From assembly GCA_964601805.1 (NCBI GenBank), contig CAZROW010000107.1:1-6267 (forward strand): a stretch of 6,267 nt of DNA. Reading direction: 5' to 3'. Shown here in pieces: positions 1 through 6,234 of the stretch. Within the stretch, counting starts at the first letter, position 1. Each line of letters opens with the position of its first letter. The notes under the pieces are model-generated. The model worked only from the letters and a program-made list of their open reading frames with translations. It was not told where the DNA came from and ran no database searches. The stretch comes from Eutrophocola sp964601805 (GTDB lineage: Bacteria > Pseudomonadota > Gammaproteobacteria > Pseudomonadales > Pseudohongiellaceae). The translations under genes were made by a program, and so were the position numbers.

Positions 1-115
1 GGCCCAGCGCTACCAGCAATCCGCTGAGCAATGCGCCCAGGATGGTCAGCACGATAGCCATTTCTATGAGGCTGAAGCCGGGTGCTGTTCTTGTCATTGG
101 CCGGTACATTTTCAT
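1..115 (-). CDS. Type IV prepilin / pseudopilin, N-terminal part (runs off left edge)
   Basis: The minus strand reads a short basic leader, MKMYRPMTRTAPG, followed by FSLIEMAIVLTILGALLS. This is the class III signal of type IV pilins and type II secretion pseudopilins: Gly at -1, Phe at +1, Glu at +5, then an unbroken hydrophobic helix. In the family, prepilin peptidase (PilD) cleaves after the Gly and methylates the Phe; the helix then packs into the pilus or pseudopilus core. Only about 38 codons are present, so the globular domain that would tell pilin from pseudopilin is missing. Three in-frame ATGs (115, 109, 97) are possible and none has a strong Shine-Dalgarno sequence; 115 is the longest choice and 97 still leaves a 7-residue leader. 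The gene begins 7 bp after the stop of an orphan pilin tail, as in tandem pilin genes. The family call is firm; the exact start and subclass are not. Confidence 0.85.
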   Translation of the reverse strand, partial: MKMYRPMTRTAPGFSLIEMAIVLTILGALLSGLLVALG

Positions 116-122
116 TGCTGGA

Positions 123-305
123 TTAACAATCTGCCTGGTCTTTGGTGACACCACCGTTATAGGTCATCGTGAACGTAATGTCGCAATTACCGTAACTGAT
201 CGTGCCAACCGTTGATGAGATCTTCGTGTAGGTGTAATTACTGTTCCAGTCATCCAGGGACATGTATCTCAGGGGGTCGGTAACCTGGTTCGACAGTTGG
301 CCGGT
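123..305 (-). pseudogene. Orphan C-terminal fragment of a pilin-like protein (N-terminus lost)
   Basis: This frame ends in a stop at 125-123 and its last 57 or so residues look like real protein, unlike the arginine/proline/serine-rich shadow sequence upstream in the same frame. It is rich in Thr, Ser, Asn, Asp and Tyr and ends CDITFTMTYNGGVTKDQADC, two cysteines separated by 18 residues with the second at the extreme C-terminus. That resembles the C-terminal disulfide-bonded D-region of type IV pilins. The DNA from about 125 to 250 is visibly more AT-rich than the permease DNA beside it. No prepilin leader precedes it: at about 290-310 the sequence becomes the antecedent permease gene in another frame, so the fragment has no credible start of its own. 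The next prepilin gene starts 7 bp downstream. I infer the 3' remnant of a pilin gene cut by a deletion or recombination. It could also be an assembly chimera, or the tail of another secreted protein. Confidence 0.5.
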
Positions 306-897
306 TAGCCAGGAAAAACACGTAGGCAGCAACTGACACGAGCAGGTGGGCGCTGAAATTGGCGAAAAAAACCTTGAATTCCTCATCCACGATACCGGCC
401 AGTTCCATGCGCGAATTGGCAATGATGCCCACGGTACTGATTGGCGAGAGGTTGCCCGCATTACCGCCGTTGGCCACCATCAGGGCCACCAGCAGCGGCG
501 GCAGGCGCAGTTGCACGCCAATGGACATGGCCATGGGAATGATCAGGGCGCTGGCGGAAATGGCACCGGGTCCGGCAGCAGACAGTAAAAAAGCGATCAC
601 GAAAAACAACAGCGGCATCAACAGCCGGTTGCCGCGAATCAGGTGCATGGCATGACCGGCCAGGCAGGCAAGTGTGCCATTGCAGTCAGCCACGGCAAAC
701 AACAGGGTCACGCCGGCCAGGGTCAAAAACAGCGAGGTCGGAAATCCACCCAGCACCGTGGCCGCAGGCAAATCTGCCAGGTACACACCAATCAGCCAGG
801 CAAACGCGACGGCAATCAGACCCACGTTGATGCGGGAAGTCATGGACAGAGCGAGGGCCGCCAGGAGGGCGATGAGGGAAATGACAGCGACGCTCAA
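250..897 (-). CDS. Truncated MatC-type dicarboxylate carrier (N-terminal half only)
   Basis: The 215-residue product matches the MatC N-terminal family (PF07158), secondary carriers of malonate and similar dicarboxylates in the inner membrane. Visible hallmarks are the opening helix (about 4-20) running into SRINVGLIAVAFAWLIG, GFPTSLFLTLAGVTLLF at 51-67, and GGNAGNLSPISTVGII at 144-159. About six to seven hydrophobic segments can be seen, the last at about 182-197. Full carriers of this kind are roughly 420-450 residues, so the second half is missing. After about residue 198 the frame enters pilin-like DNA and adds 17 or so unrelated residues, ending at a TGA. The start is TTG (897-895), supported by AAGGAAGG six bases upstream and by the fit of the first helix; the first ATG (residue 19) would remove that helix. 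It is very probably not a working transporter as it stands. Substrate cannot be read from half a protein. Confidence 0.75.
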   Translation of the reverse strand: MSVAVISLIALLAALALSMTSRINVGLIAVAFAWLIGVYLADLPAATVLGGFPTSLFLTLAGVTLLFAVADCNGTLACLAGHAMHLIRGNRLLMPLLFFVIAFLLSAAGPGAISASALIIPMAMSIGVQLRLPPLLVALMVANGGNAGNLSPISTVGIIANSRMELAGIVDEEFKVFFANFSAHLLVSVAAYVFFLANRPTVEPGYRPPEIHVPG

Positions 898-903
898 CAG
901 AAA

Positions 904-911
904 CCTTCCTT
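904..911 (-). promoter_or_regulatory. Strong ribosome binding site supporting a TTG start
   Basis: The minus strand carries AAGGAAGG, a long match to the anti-Shine-Dalgarno sequence, with six bases (TTTCTG) before the TTG at 897-895. No ATG or GTG lies at a suitable distance in this frame, so the site decides the start of the MatC-type gene. Confidence 0.7.
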
Positions 912-951
912 ATTCGCTGATGGTGCAGGTGTCGCTGTGCTGAAGAGATAT

Positions 952-985
952 CGATAAAACGATAAAGGGATAAAGCGATAAAGAG
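952..985 (+). repeat. Octamer tandem array, left arm
   Basis: Four consecutive 8-bp units (952-959 CGATAAAA, 960-967 CGATAAAG, 968-975 GGATAAAG, 976-983 CGATAAAG) followed by AG. It lies 55 bases upstream of the TTG start of the permease gene, so on the minus strand it sits where that gene's promoter would be expected. The TTTATCG units could pass for weak -10 boxes, but no convincing -35/-10 pair stands out. Confidence 0.85.
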
Positions 986-1029
986 CGGATTCAAGCATTG
1001 TAGAAAGCGTTATCCTGATTCTGGAATTC

Positions 1030-1052
1030 GTGAACTGATTACCAGAGTTCAC
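1030..1052. promoter_or_regulatory. Dyad symmetry GTGAACT-N9-AGTTCAC in the repeat core
   Basis: Perfect 7-bp inverted half-sites (1030-1036 and 1046-1052) with nine bases between, about 135-155 bp upstream of the permease start. Size and spacing would suit a dimeric regulator or a small RNA hairpin. Related GGTTCACC occurs at 1108-1115. No regulator is identifiable, so function is open. Confidence 0.3.
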
Positions 1053-1120
1053 TGTAGCTTGTTCCTATTACAACGGACATTGACCTGAATTGAAATAACA
1101 ACAGCTGGTTCACCGCAGAA

Positions 1121-1155
1121 CTCTTTTATCGCTTTATCCCTTTATCGTTTTATCG
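1121..1155 (-). repeat. Octamer tandem array, right arm (inverted copy)
   Basis: On the minus strand this reads as the same four-unit array as 952-985, with one extra A in its fourth unit (GATAAAAGAG rather than GATAAAGAG). It starts 29 bases downstream of the SnoaL lipoprotein stop, so it should be transcribed as part of that gene's 3' region unless a terminator intervenes. The GATAAAAGAG end recurs exactly at 6237-6246. Confidence 0.85.
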
Positions 1156-1184
1156 GTCGACGAAAACCGAGACTTTATCTGGTA

Positions 1185-2234
1185 TCAATTGTTTTCCTGC
1201 ATCGCCGCCGGCAACTCCCCCTTGGACGCCGTATCCCAGTGTTCCATCACCAGGCCATTTTCGATGCGGAACATGTCAAACCAGGGCACATAATAAATCT
1301 CGCCGGGCTTGTTGGGGTGGGGGCGTTCTTCCTGGAGTACCTGGACGACGAGATCGCCTTCAGCGACGCTGGCCACAAGTGGGTCTTCCAGCGTCGAGTC
1401 AATGGAGGTGTCAGGGCGTTGTTTGAAATACTCCACGGCACCGGCACGCCCGGTGGCGGCGTTGGGATTATGCTGAATGTAAATGGGATCCATGTAGAGC
1501 GGGGCCAGTTCCTCGCGGCCGGCTTCGGGAATATGACGCCAGAGATCAAATACCAGGCGTTTGTTGGCAAACAGCTGTGGGTCGTCGTTATAAAGCATGT
1601 CCAGCTGCGCCAGGCCTTGTATGCCCACGACAGGCACGGGACCGCCATTGCCAAAATCCGGTGTCTGCTGGCCCGGTTGAATCTGAATGGAATCCCAGTG
1701 CTCCGTAATGACACCGTTTTCAACACGGAACATGTCAAAGTGCGTGGAGGTATAGGTGCCTGAACCGTCAGGTTCGTCGTACTCGTTGACAAAGGCCATC
1801 ACGACCAGGTCGCCTTCGGCAAGAATGGAGACCACCGGGTTCTGGATGGTTTCCGGTACGGTGTCCTGGCGCGGCATGAAGGCGGAAAACACTTCCTTGA
1901 AGGCCGCACGCCCGGTGCGTGCAGTGGGGTTATGTTGAATGTAATCCTCTGCCAGGTACCGATCGGCAGCTTCCACCTGGCCGGCATTGAGAATCGTGCG
2001 CCACATGTCATAGACAAGGCGCTTGTTGGCACGCAGTTGTGGATCGTCGTTGTCGAGCAGGAAAGTGTGATCAGCATGTGCTGTGACAGGAACCGGCTCA
2101 CCAAACACCGTTGCTGCGGGCGGTGGCGCCATGGACCGGGCAGAGGTGGCCGGGTTGTTCATGGTGGCAGTGCCACAGGAAGACAGAAGTACGACGGCCA
2201 GGATGCTGCCGGTGATACCAGGATTCTTCAACAT
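1185..2234 (-). CDS. Lipoprotein with two tandem SnoaL-like (NTF2-fold) domains
   Basis: A 349-residue lipoprotein. Residues 1-20 form a lipoprotein signal, MLKNPGITGS then a hydrophobic stretch ending LLSSC, with Cys20 as the likely lipidated residue; a Pro/Ala-rich linker follows. Two copies of a SnoaL-like domain lie at about 62-185 and 216-336. Both repeat the same blocks: NDDPQLxANKRLVxDxWR (62-78, 216-232), YIQHNPxAxTGRA (98-110, 252-264), AEGDLVV (139-145, 291-297) and FDMFRxENG...EHWD (166-181, 319-334). YIQHNP and the EHWD end are typical of predicted SnoaL-like proteins of the COG4922 type; SnoaL itself is a polyketide cyclase, but most relatives have no known substrate. Start chosen at 2234 because AAGGGG lies four bases upstream and the lipobox follows; a longer frame to 2342 adds 36 residues that would bury the signal. 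It is the probable last gene of the DUF1552-ankyrin operon, 122 bp after the ankyrin stop. Enzymatic activity is not established. Confidence 0.88.
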   Translation of the reverse strand: MLKNPGITGSILAVVLLSSCGTATMNNPATSARSMAPPPAATVFGEPVPVTAHADHTFLLDNDDPQLRANKRLVYDMWRTILNAGQVEAADRYLAEDYIQHNPTARTGRAAFKEVFSAFMPRQDTVPETIQNPVVSILAEGDLVVMAFVNEYDEPDGSGTYTSTHFDMFRVENGVITEHWDSIQIQPGQQTPDFGNGGPVPVVGIQGLAQLDMLYNDDPQLFANKRLVFDLWRHIPEAGREELAPLYMDPIYIQHNPNAATGRAGAVEYFKQRPDTSIDSTLEDPLVASVAEGDLVVQVLQEERPHPNKPGEIYYVPWFDMFRIENGLVMEHWDTASKGELPAAMQENN

Positions 2235-2356
2235 ATTTCCCCTTGGATGGACACAACGTTCTTTTATTGGCGGCAAGCGGTCAGCCTGCCTGTTATTTTT
2301 TTGTGCGGCCGAACTGTCGATAGCAGCCGAATGTACCAGCAATTATTGGCTGGTGT

Positions 2357-3871
2357 TCAAGGGGCCAGCAGATCCTGGATCAGGGCGACGGTCTGGTCGT
2401 AATATACCCCGTCCAGGCCGACAAATCCGTAACCCCCGGCTTTGCCCATGGCTGCATCCAGCGGTGCCAGGCCATTATTGTCCTGGTAATCCAGTATGGC
2501 GCCCTGGTCATGCAGAAACCTGACAACCTCGGTGAGGCCAAAGTTGGCGGCACCGAAAATGGCAGTACGGCCGCTGTTGTCTTTGGCATTGATGTCCACC
2601 CCCTGGTCCAGGCACAGCTGGATGGCGGCGATGACTTCGTCCTGTGTCTTGTAGCGGCCAGTCGTGTCTGATTCCTTGGTTCCCAGGTTGGCCGCGGTCA
2701 TCAGCGGGTTGATGCCCTGGCTGGTGGCCAGCTGCGGATCGGCACCATATTCCAGCAGGATTTTCATGGCATCGATATCAGCACTCTTTGCAGCGCGCAG
2801 GAATGCCGTGGTACCTGCCACGAGCATGGAGTCCGTGCCACGGTCGAGCTTGAGGCGATAGGGAATCATGCTGGTCAGTTGCCTGTTGACGTCGGCACCC
2901 CGCGCCAGCAGGGCTTCGATGAGATCAAAGGCCGTGTGCTCGTTCGGTATGGTATAGGGAGAAGGGCGATTGGATTCGGGCATGATATTGAAGTGAACGG
3001 CGGCATACAGGGGGGACCGGTTGGTGTCATCGGCAATGGTGATATCGGCACCCGACTCGATCAGTGCCCAGGCAACATCGTAATGGCCATTGATGATGGC
3101 CATCAGCAGTGGGGTAATGCCTTTGGGTGTCACTGCATCGATATTCGCGCCCAGCTCAAGCAAGGTGCCGATGCAGTCCAGGCAACCTTCACGTGCGGCA
3201 AAGTGCAGCGGTGTCATCACACCCGGTGGCAGCCATTTGTCACGGGGCTCCATGGTGACCTGGCGTTCCCACTCTTCAAGGGCTGAAGTGGCATTAACGT
3301 CAGCACCATATTGCTCCAGCAGGCTGATCACCTGCGGGTGTTTTTGTGCGGCTGCCCACATGATGGGGGTCTGGCCATGCCATTGTTCGCGGGCATCCAC
3401 CTGGGCACCGGCATCCAGCAGGACCCTTACTGTATCGACATCCCCGGTACGGGCCGCTGTCATCAGCACGGTTTCCCCTTCGTTGAACAGTTCGTTGGCG
3501 CGGGCACCGGCATCCAGCAAGGTCTGTGTCATGGCAGCACTGCCATTGCGTGCCGCCAGGTAAATCGGGGTAATGCCATAGCGGGTGCGGGCGTTGACTT
3601 CGGCACCGGACCTGAGCAGCGCCTCGGCCAGGTCCAGGTCATTGTTGAGTACGGCATAGTGCAGGGCAGTTGTGCCGTCTGCTTCCTCGACATTGATGTC
3701 GTTGACACCATCAAGCAGCAATCGCGCGTTATCACCATTGCCCGCTTTGGCTGCCGCCAGCATGTCCAGGTCCTGGCTGCTTTGGGCGAAAAGCGATGTG
3801 GTGGAAAACAGCGCAGATACCAGCACTGATACATGAAGTAACAGCCTGGCTGAATTAAACAGGGAAAACAT
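2357..3871 (-). CDS. Exported ankyrin-repeat protein
   Basis: A 504-residue protein with an N-terminal Sec-type signal (MFSLFNSARLLLHVSVLVSA, cleavage probably after FAQ at about 30), so a periplasmic location is expected. The rest is about eleven ankyrin repeats with the usual TPLHxAAxxG...LLxxGAdvN pattern. Clear ones lie at about 66-95, 98-128, 131-161, 165-194, 217-246, 250-279, 352-382 and 433-462. Several are interrupted by insertions: about 195-216, 296-312 and 395-410. Ankyrin arrays bind other proteins; no catalytic domain is visible. A longer frame reaches 3940, but its extra residues overlap the DUF1552 gene and hide the signal peptide. The 3871 ATG lies 16 bp after the DUF1552 stop, behind a purine-rich but imperfect ribosome site, so it is probably translationally linked to DUF1552. 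The likely partner is the DUF1552 protein, by context only. Confidence 0.88.
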   Translation of the reverse strand: MFSLFNSARLLLHVSVLVSALFSTTSLFAQSSQDLDMLAAAKAGNGDNARLLLDGVNDINVEEADGTTALHYAVLNNDLDLAEALLRSGAEVNARTRYGITPIYLAARNGSAAMTQTLLDAGARANELFNEGETVLMTAARTGDVDTVRVLLDAGAQVDAREQWHGQTPIMWAAAQKHPQVISLLEQYGADVNATSALEEWERQVTMEPRDKWLPPGVMTPLHFAAREGCLDCIGTLLELGANIDAVTPKGITPLLMAIINGHYDVAWALIESGADITIADDTNRSPLYAAVHFNIMPESNRPSPYTIPNEHTAFDLIEALLARGADVNRQLTSMIPYRLKLDRGTDSMLVAGTTAFLRAAKSADIDAMKILLEYGADPQLATSQGINPLMTAANLGTKESDTTGRYKTQDEVIAAIQLCLDQGVDINAKDNSGRTAIFGAANFGLTEVVRFLHDQGAILDYQDNNGLAPLDAAMGKAGGYGFVGLDGVYYDQTVALIQDLLAP

Positions 3872-3887
3872 CACGGGTCTCTTGCCT

Positions 3888-5207
3888 CTAGATTTGTGAA
3901 ACAAGGCCGGTGCTGTCACCGAGCGTATCAATATCCACACCGGCGCGGTTGAGCATGGTCAGCAACAGGTTGGTCATGGGTGTGCGCTGTTCATGACTGA
4001 TGTGCTGGCCGCCACGAAGCAGGTGATTGCCGCCCAGGACAACATTGGGTAGCGGGTAATGATCATGCAGGTTGGAATTGCTCATGTTGGAGCCGTACAG
4101 GATCATGGTGTTGTCCAGCAATGTGCCGTCGCCTTCCTTGATGGAGTCCAGGGTGTCGATGAACTTTTTGAACTGGGTGACATGGTAATTCTGGATAAGG
4201 ACATTCTTGTCCATCTTGGCCGGGTTATTGGCATGGTGGGAGGTGGCGTGGTGGCCCTCGTTGACGCCCACCATGGGGTAGGTCCTGTTACTCAATTCAC
4301 GCGCCATCATGAAAGTGGACACGCGGGTGATTTCGCTCTGGAAGGCCAGGGCCATGAGGTCAAACATAATGGCCAGGTGATCTTCATAAACGAAGGGAAT
4401 GCCGGCCGGGGCTTCGGGTATTTCCAGGTCCGGGTTTTCAACGATCAGGCGTTCGGCCTGCTGGATGCGGCGTTCGATCTCGCGGATGTTGTCCAGGTAA
4501 TCGGTAATCTTCTGCTTGTCTTCATTGCCCAGCTGGCCGCTGAATGATTGCGTTTGCCTGACGATGGCATCCAGAATGCTGCGGTCTTCCTGCTGGCGCG
4601 CCAGTCGTTCATCAACACTGCCCCCGGTACCGAACAGGCGTTCAAACACCTTGCGCGGATTGATTTCCATCGGGTTGGGCGTGGTCGGCGTGCGCCATGA
4701 CAGGGTATTCATGTAGATGCAGCCGTAATCCCTGTCGCAGGCGCCAATGAGGCCGCTATGGTCTTCGGTAGCCAGCTCCAGTGAGGGCAGGGGCGTGTCC
4801 TGGCCGATGGCCTGTGCCGCATACTGGTCGGCAGTCACGCCGGCATAGGCGTCGGAGCCCAGCGTGGCCTTGGGCCGAATACCGCTAAGCCAGGTACAGG
4901 GGCTGAGGCTGTGCACGGCGGTGGTATCGGCTGCGGCGTGCCCCAGGCCGCTGACAATACTGAGTCGGTCACGGTAGGGTTCCAGGGGCTTCAGGATAGT
5001 CTTGAATTCAAACCCGGTACCTGTGGTGTCGGGTGTGTATTCGGACATGATGGCGCCATGGGGAATGTAAACGAACCCCAGGCGCGGCTTGATCACCGGT
5101 GACTGTGCAAATGCCGGTACCATGCTGCTCAATAACGGCAGACTCAGGCTGACGCCTGCGCCCTTGAGCAGTTGCCTGCGATTGATGTGTTTCCTGCTGA
5201 TAAACAT
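3888..5207 (-). CDS. Tat-exported DUF1552 family protein
   Basis: A 439-residue protein, close to the usual family length (PF07586). Residues 9-15 read NRRQLLK, a twin-arginine motif (R10, R11), followed by a hydrophobic stretch and AFA at 32-34, so Tat export after folding is expected. Family hallmarks are KPRLGFVYIPHGA (40-52), the Cys pair CDRDYGC (157-163) followed by MEINPRKVFERLFG (180-193), the His-rich NEGHHATSHH (316-325), and YGSNMSNSNLHDHYPLPNVV (371-390). The His/Asp/Asn clusters hint at metal binding, but no activity is proven. The start at 5207 has AAGGGGG four bases upstream and puts the Tat motif in place; an upstream ATG at 5273 has no ribosome site. It is the first gene of the minus-strand operon, 16 bp ahead of the ankyrin gene. 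DUF1552 proteins often accompany DUF1587/1588/1592/1595/1585 haem proteins, and none is seen here. Confidence 0.92.
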   Translation of the reverse strand: MFISRKHINRRQLLKGAGVSLSLPLLSSMVPAFAQSPVIKPRLGFVYIPHGAIMSEYTPDTTGTGFEFKTILKPLEPYRDRLSIVSGLGHAAADTTAVHSLSPCTWLSGIRPKATLGSDAYAGVTADQYAAQAIGQDTPLPSLELATEDHSGLIGACDRDYGCIYMNTLSWRTPTTPNPMEINPRKVFERLFGTGGSVDERLARQQEDRSILDAIVRQTQSFSGQLGNEDKQKITDYLDNIREIERRIQQAERLIVENPDLEIPEAPAGIPFVYEDHLAIMFDLMALAFQSEITRVSTFMMARELSNRTYPMVGVNEGHHATSHHANNPAKMDKNVLIQNYHVTQFKKFIDTLDSIKEGDGTLLDNTMILYGSNMSNSNLHDHYPLPNVVLGGNHLLRGGQHISHEQRTPMTNLLLTMLNRAGVDIDTLGDSTGLVSQI

Positions 5208-5289
5208 GGTGCCCCCTTGATGCGCCTTGTTCTGGAGTACAGGCAGCAGTGACTGCCAGTACGGAATATTCATTGTTGAATATGGCCCA

Positions 5290-5317
5290 ATTATAGACGT
5301 TCACCCATAAAAGCCAA
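5290..5317 (-). promoter_or_regulatory. Sigma70-type promoter for the DUF1552-ankyrin-SnoaL operon
   Basis: On the minus strand TTGGCT (5317-5312), a 16-bp spacer, and a perfect TATAAT (5295-5290). Transcription should begin near 5283, giving a leader of about 75 bases before the ATG at 5207. This start point leaves the rejected upstream ATG at 5273 only about ten bases into the transcript and without a ribosome site. Confidence 0.6.
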
Positions 5318-5344
5318 TGTCGACTGTAATGTGCAATAAATGCC

Positions 5345-5372
5345 CGGGACCGTTATGCTTTCCGTGGTCCCG
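5345..5372. promoter_or_regulatory. Inverted repeat CGGGACC-N14-GGTCCCG in the divergent intergenic region
   Basis: Perfect 7-bp arms at 5345-5351 and 5366-5372, 16 bases before the DUF4159 ATG and about 30 bases beyond the -35 box of the minus-strand promoter. It could be an operator read by a dimer, or a leader hairpin that affects DUF4159 translation; two further G-U pairs would extend the RNA stem. It lacks a T-tract, so it is not a terminator. No obvious plus-strand -35/-10 pair could be assigned between 5296 and 5388. Confidence 0.4.
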
Positions 5373-5388
5373 ATCGAGTCTATTTAAC

Positions 5389-6228
5389 ATGCGTCCATTA
5401 CCAGCCACTTTGTCGTTACATGCTGTCCTGCTGCTCCTGGCCGCAGGACTGGCCAGTGCTGCCCTGGGCCAGAGCGAATGGCGGGAGTATCCCAGCATGG
5501 AAATGGGGTGGAACAGCTTCACCTTGCCGCCGGATTACGAGGAACCGGCGGAGTTTGTGGTGGGCAGGCTCATGTATCCACAATACCAGCAGGGTCCTTT
5601 CGGCAGCGGGCCCGGTGACTGGCGCCGGGGTGGCACGGCCTGGTCCGTCGATTATCCGGAAGGTGACCGGGTCTTCGCCATGTTGCTGGAGCGCATGACC
5701 ACGCTGGACGTGCGCTCGGTGGAGCAGCCGGTGAACCTGGATGACGGGGATGATGCCTTCTACTGGCCTTTCCTCATTTCCGGGCTGGTCGGTAGCTGGA
5801 ACCTTACTGATTACCAGGCAGCCAAACTGCGCGAGCACCTGCTCAAGGGGGGTTTTTTGCTTTGCGATTCCTTTTACGGCGAATACGAATGGAGTGGATT
5901 CCTGAAAACCATCCAGCGGGTTTTTCCCAACCGACCCATCGTCGACCTGCCGGATGATCATCCGGTGTTCCACACGGTATTTGATTTGTCAGACAAGCGC
6001 CAGATTCCGACCTGGCAGTACCTGCCCCGGGGCTACCGGCAAGACGGTTCGGAGCCAAAGTGGCGCGCCATCCTGGATGATAATGGCCGCATCATGGTGA
6101 TGATTGCCTTCAACAACGATATTGCCGACGGCTGGCAGCGCTCAGATGATCCGGGCTATCCGCAATTCGAAGCGAACCTGTCCATTCGTATGGGGGTCAA
6201 CTTCGCGGTGTATGCGTTGACGCATTGA
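5389..6228 (+). CDS. Exported DUF4159 domain protein
   Basis: A 279-residue protein. Residues 1-28 form a Sec signal (MRPLPATLSL, then HAVLLLLAAGLASAALGQ) with an Ala-rich cleavage region. The DUF4159 domain (PF13709) spans about 55-277: EFVVGRLMYP (55-64), WSVDYPEGDRVF (85-96), LREHLLKGGFLLCDSFYGEY (147-166), then RVFPNRPIVDLPDDHPVFH (177-195) and a close of SIRMGVNFAVYALTH (265-279). DUF4159 domains are predicted to have a glutamine-amidotransferase-like fold, but no enzymatic role is established; members are often found with MoxR ATPases and DUF58 proteins, which would lie beyond this window if present. The start at 5389 is chosen for the signal peptide; an in-frame ATG at 5317 adds 24 residues that do not fit one. 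The upstream Shine-Dalgarno is weak. The gene is divergent from DUF1552, so the two may share regulation. Confidence 0.9.
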   Translation: MRPLPATLSLHAVLLLLAAGLASAALGQSEWREYPSMEMGWNSFTLPPDYEEPAEFVVGRLMYPQYQQGPFGSGPGDWRRGGTAWSVDYPEGDRVFAMLLERMTTLDVRSVEQPVNLDDGDDAFYWPFLISGLVGSWNLTDYQAAKLREHLLKGGFLLCDSFYGEYEWSGFLKTIQRVFPNRPIVDLPDDHPVFHTVFDLSDKRQIPTWQYLPRGYRQDGSEPKWRAILDDNGRIMVMIAFNNDIADGWQRSDDPGYPQFEANLSIRMGVNFAVYALTH

Positions 6229-6234
6229 AAGGAA

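Larger units (their letters stand above)
952..1155. repeat. Inverted-repeat element: two mirrored octamer arrays around a 135-bp core
   Basis: The arm at 952-985 and the reverse complement of 1121-1155 agree over 34 bases, with a single extra base in the right arm. Each arm is a tandem array of four 8-bp units of type CGATAAAG, with the same order of variants (CGATAAAA, CGATAAAG, GGATAAAG, CGATAAA-). The core (986-1120) has no credible open reading frame. The element fills most of the spacer between the SnoaL lipoprotein stop and the permease start. In single-stranded DNA or RNA the arms could form a long AU-rich stem with a loop of about 135 bases. The bases flanking the arms (GAGATAT and GTCGACG) show no target-site duplication, so a MITE-like origin is possible but unproven. 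Another related unit, CTTTATC, lies at 1173-1179. Confidence 0.85.

Noticed and set aside
952..1155. CRISPR array
   Set aside because: The repeats are 8-bp units without spacers, and the two arms are inverted, so there is no repeat-spacer pattern.
1153..1170. TCGGT-N8-ACCGA hairpin 15 bases after the SnoaL lipoprotein stop, as a terminator
   Set aside because: A 5-bp stem followed on the minus strand by TAAAACG rather than a run of T. Too weak to call.
1239..1763. Long plus-strand open frame opposite the SnoaL lipoprotein
   Set aside because: It lies antisense to a well-supported gene, has no recognisable motif, and arises from codon bias of the opposite strand. The same holds for the plus-strand frames opposite the ankyrin, DUF1552 and permease genes.
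2235..2342. 36-residue N-terminal extension of the SnoaL lipoprotein
   Set aside because: It would place the lipoprotein signal internally and has no ribosome site, whereas 2234 has AAGGGG at a good distance.
2335..2354. ACCAGC-N8-GCTGGT hairpin just after the ankyrin stop, as a terminator
   Set aside because: Only a 6-bp stem and no T-tract on the minus strand after it. It may slow polymerase but does not support ending the operon before the SnoaL gene.
3879..3889. AGAGGCAAGAG (minus strand) before the ankyrin start, identical to part of the repeat at 6250-6267
   Set aside because: The match is 11 bases of purine-rich sequence in a place where a ribosome site is expected and overlaps the DUF1552 stop. 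Chance similarity is the simpler reading.
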